Positions 14,888 to 15,630 of a stretch of DNA of 15,630 bases are shown piece by piece. The stretch covers positions 1-15,630 of the forward strand of contig CAZKYX010000024.1 of NCBI GenBank assembly GCA_964557125.1, given 5' to 3'. Within the stretch, counting starts at the first letter, position 1, and each line of letters opens with the position of its first letter. Below the pieces are notes generated by a model. The model saw nothing but the letters and a program-made list of their open reading frames with translations, had not been told where the DNA came from and did no database searches. Source of the DNA: CAZKYX01 sp964557125 (GTDB lineage: Bacteria; Patescibacteriota; Microgenomatia; Levybacterales; GWA1-39-11). The position numbers and the translations under genes are program-made.

Positions 14888-15568
14888 ATGCCTGCAAGAA
14901 ACATTGTCAAACACTACACGGAAAACTCTTACTATCACGTATACAACAGGGGTGTGGAAAAGAGAACTATATTTATTGACGAACAAGACTGCCAAGTCTT
15001 TCTCTATTACATGAAGGTCTATTTACTACCTCTTAATTCGGTTAGAGACATGCAGACATTGGGTCTTAAGACCAAGAGATTTGAGAAGCTCAATCTACAT
15101 GACGACGTCGAGCTTCTTTGTTTTGCCCTTATGCCAAACCATTTTCACTTATTACTCAGGAACAAAACAGAACGTGGAATACGAATGTTTATGCAACGCC
15201 TAACAACAGCTTACGTGATGTATTTTAATAAAAAATACAATCGAATTGGCTCACTCTTTCAGAACATATATAAAGCTTCCCTTGTAACAACCGATTCTTA
15301 CCTTCTACACTTATCTCGTTACATTCATTTAAACTCTTCAACTCTAAGATCTAAAACTATTGATTTTCAACAGTTCAGTTCTCTTCCTTATTTTCTTGAG
15401 ACGAAGCATGCCGAATGGATAAATCCTAAATTTATACTTTCATACTTTGAATCAGAAACCAAGTTGGCCCAAAACTTTGGCTATATGAACTTTATGAGTG
15501 CCCTGTCCAGTGACTCTGAAGAGCTTCTCAAAGCTAGCGATCTCACACTCGAATTCACTTGTGATTAA
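14888..15568 (+). CDS. REP-associated tyrosine transposase (RAYT, Y1 HUH family)
   Basis: This 226-residue protein belongs to the IS200-like Y1 transposases. The N-terminal pattern ENSYYHVYNRGVEKR (12-26) is typical. The HUH pair is H85-F86-H87 in MPNHFHLLL, and the nucleophile is Y145 in RYIHLNS. These enzymes nick and join single-stranded DNA at hairpins, and RAYTs are usually domesticated single-copy genes that handle REP elements. I chose ATG 14888 because the family start fits; a GGAAG lies 13 nt upstream. An in-frame TTG at 14861 would add nine unconserved residues. Catalytic residues are present and the frame is intact, so it may be active. A palindrome pair precedes it, and a tandem array with the same half-site follows 7 nt after its stop. 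Confidence 0.93.
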   Translation: MPARNIVKHYTENSYYHVYNRGVEKRTIFIDEQDCQVFLYYMKVYLLPLNSVRDMQTLGLKTKRFEKLNLHDDVELLCFALMPNHFHLLLRNKTERGIRMFMQRLTTAYVMYFNKKYNRIGSLFQNIYKASLVTTDSYLLHLSRYIHLNSSTLRSKTIDFQQFSSLPYFLETKHAEWINPKFILSYFESETKLAQNFGYMNFMSALSSDSEELLKASDLTLEFTCD

Positions 15569-15575
15569 GATGCTT

Positions 15576-15630
15576 TTAAGGTTGTTCTTAAGGTTGTTCT
15601 TAAGGTTGTTCTTAAGGTTGTTCTTAAGGT
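15576..15630. repeat. Tandem 12-bp repeat with REP half-site, runs off the window
   Basis: The unit TTAAGGTTGTTC is present four times without change (15576-15623) plus 7 bases of a fifth. Each unit begins with TTAAGGTT, exactly one half of the 17-nt REP palindrome, followed by GTTC instead of the complementary half. No spacers lie between units, so it is not a CRISPR. The true length is unknown because the window ends inside it. Confidence 0.9.

Noticed and set aside
15576..15630. Start of a CRISPR array
   Set aside because: The units are 12 bp and contiguous, with no spacers.

Overview
The window is A+T-rich and reads with the standard bacterial code: TGA is a real stop for the GT2, uvrA and YvlD-like genes. 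I infer a Candidate Phyla Radiation (Patescibacteria) genome, most likely Microgenomates-like. The signs are a surface protein with an N-terminal anchor followed by an 'RSRA' motif and a Thr/Pro stalk, a short UvrC, a stand-alone membrane-anchored solute-binding protein, tRNAs without encoded CCA, few Shine-Dalgarno sequences, and two promoters placed for leaderless transcripts. This is judged from sequence style only; no database search was possible.

Layout. (1) Positions 1-671, minus strand: the 5' part of a cell-surface protein that runs off the left edge, with its promoter. (2) Positions 672-1310: a REP-like palindrome pair, then tRNA-Arg(UCG) and tRNA-Lys(CUU). The tRNA-Lys is bracketed by a fragment of its own 5' end and a fragment of its own 3' end. 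(3) Positions 1311-4567, plus strand: a two-gene envelope glycosylation operon, with a polyprenyl-phosphate GT2 and a 770-residue membrane protein that joins a flippase-like domain to a DUF2079/GT-C-like domain. (4) Positions 4564-14755, minus strand: uvrB, uvrA, a secreted transglutaminase-like protein, uvrC, a four-helix YvlD-type protein, secG and a family-5 solute-binding protein. From uvrA to the solute-binding protein the genes overlap or are separated by short gaps, so they look co-transcribed. (5) Positions 14756-15630: a second copy of the REP palindrome, a REP-associated tyrosine transposase (RAYT), and a tandem 12-bp repeat that runs off the right edge and carries half of the REP palindrome.

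How the parts work together. UvrA, UvrB and UvrC supply the damage recognition, loading and incision steps of nucleotide excision repair from one locus. The same transcript probably carries envelope genes (SecG, transglutaminase, solute-binding protein). The GT2 could make a lipid-linked sugar, and the fused protein could flip it and transfer it outside the membrane, so two genes may cover three steps. The RAYT and its two palindrome copies form a recognisable REP system. The less ordinary points are the flippase/GT-C fusion, the tRNA-Lys with flanking self-fragments, the REP half-site array, the reduced UvrC and the leaderless-type promoters.
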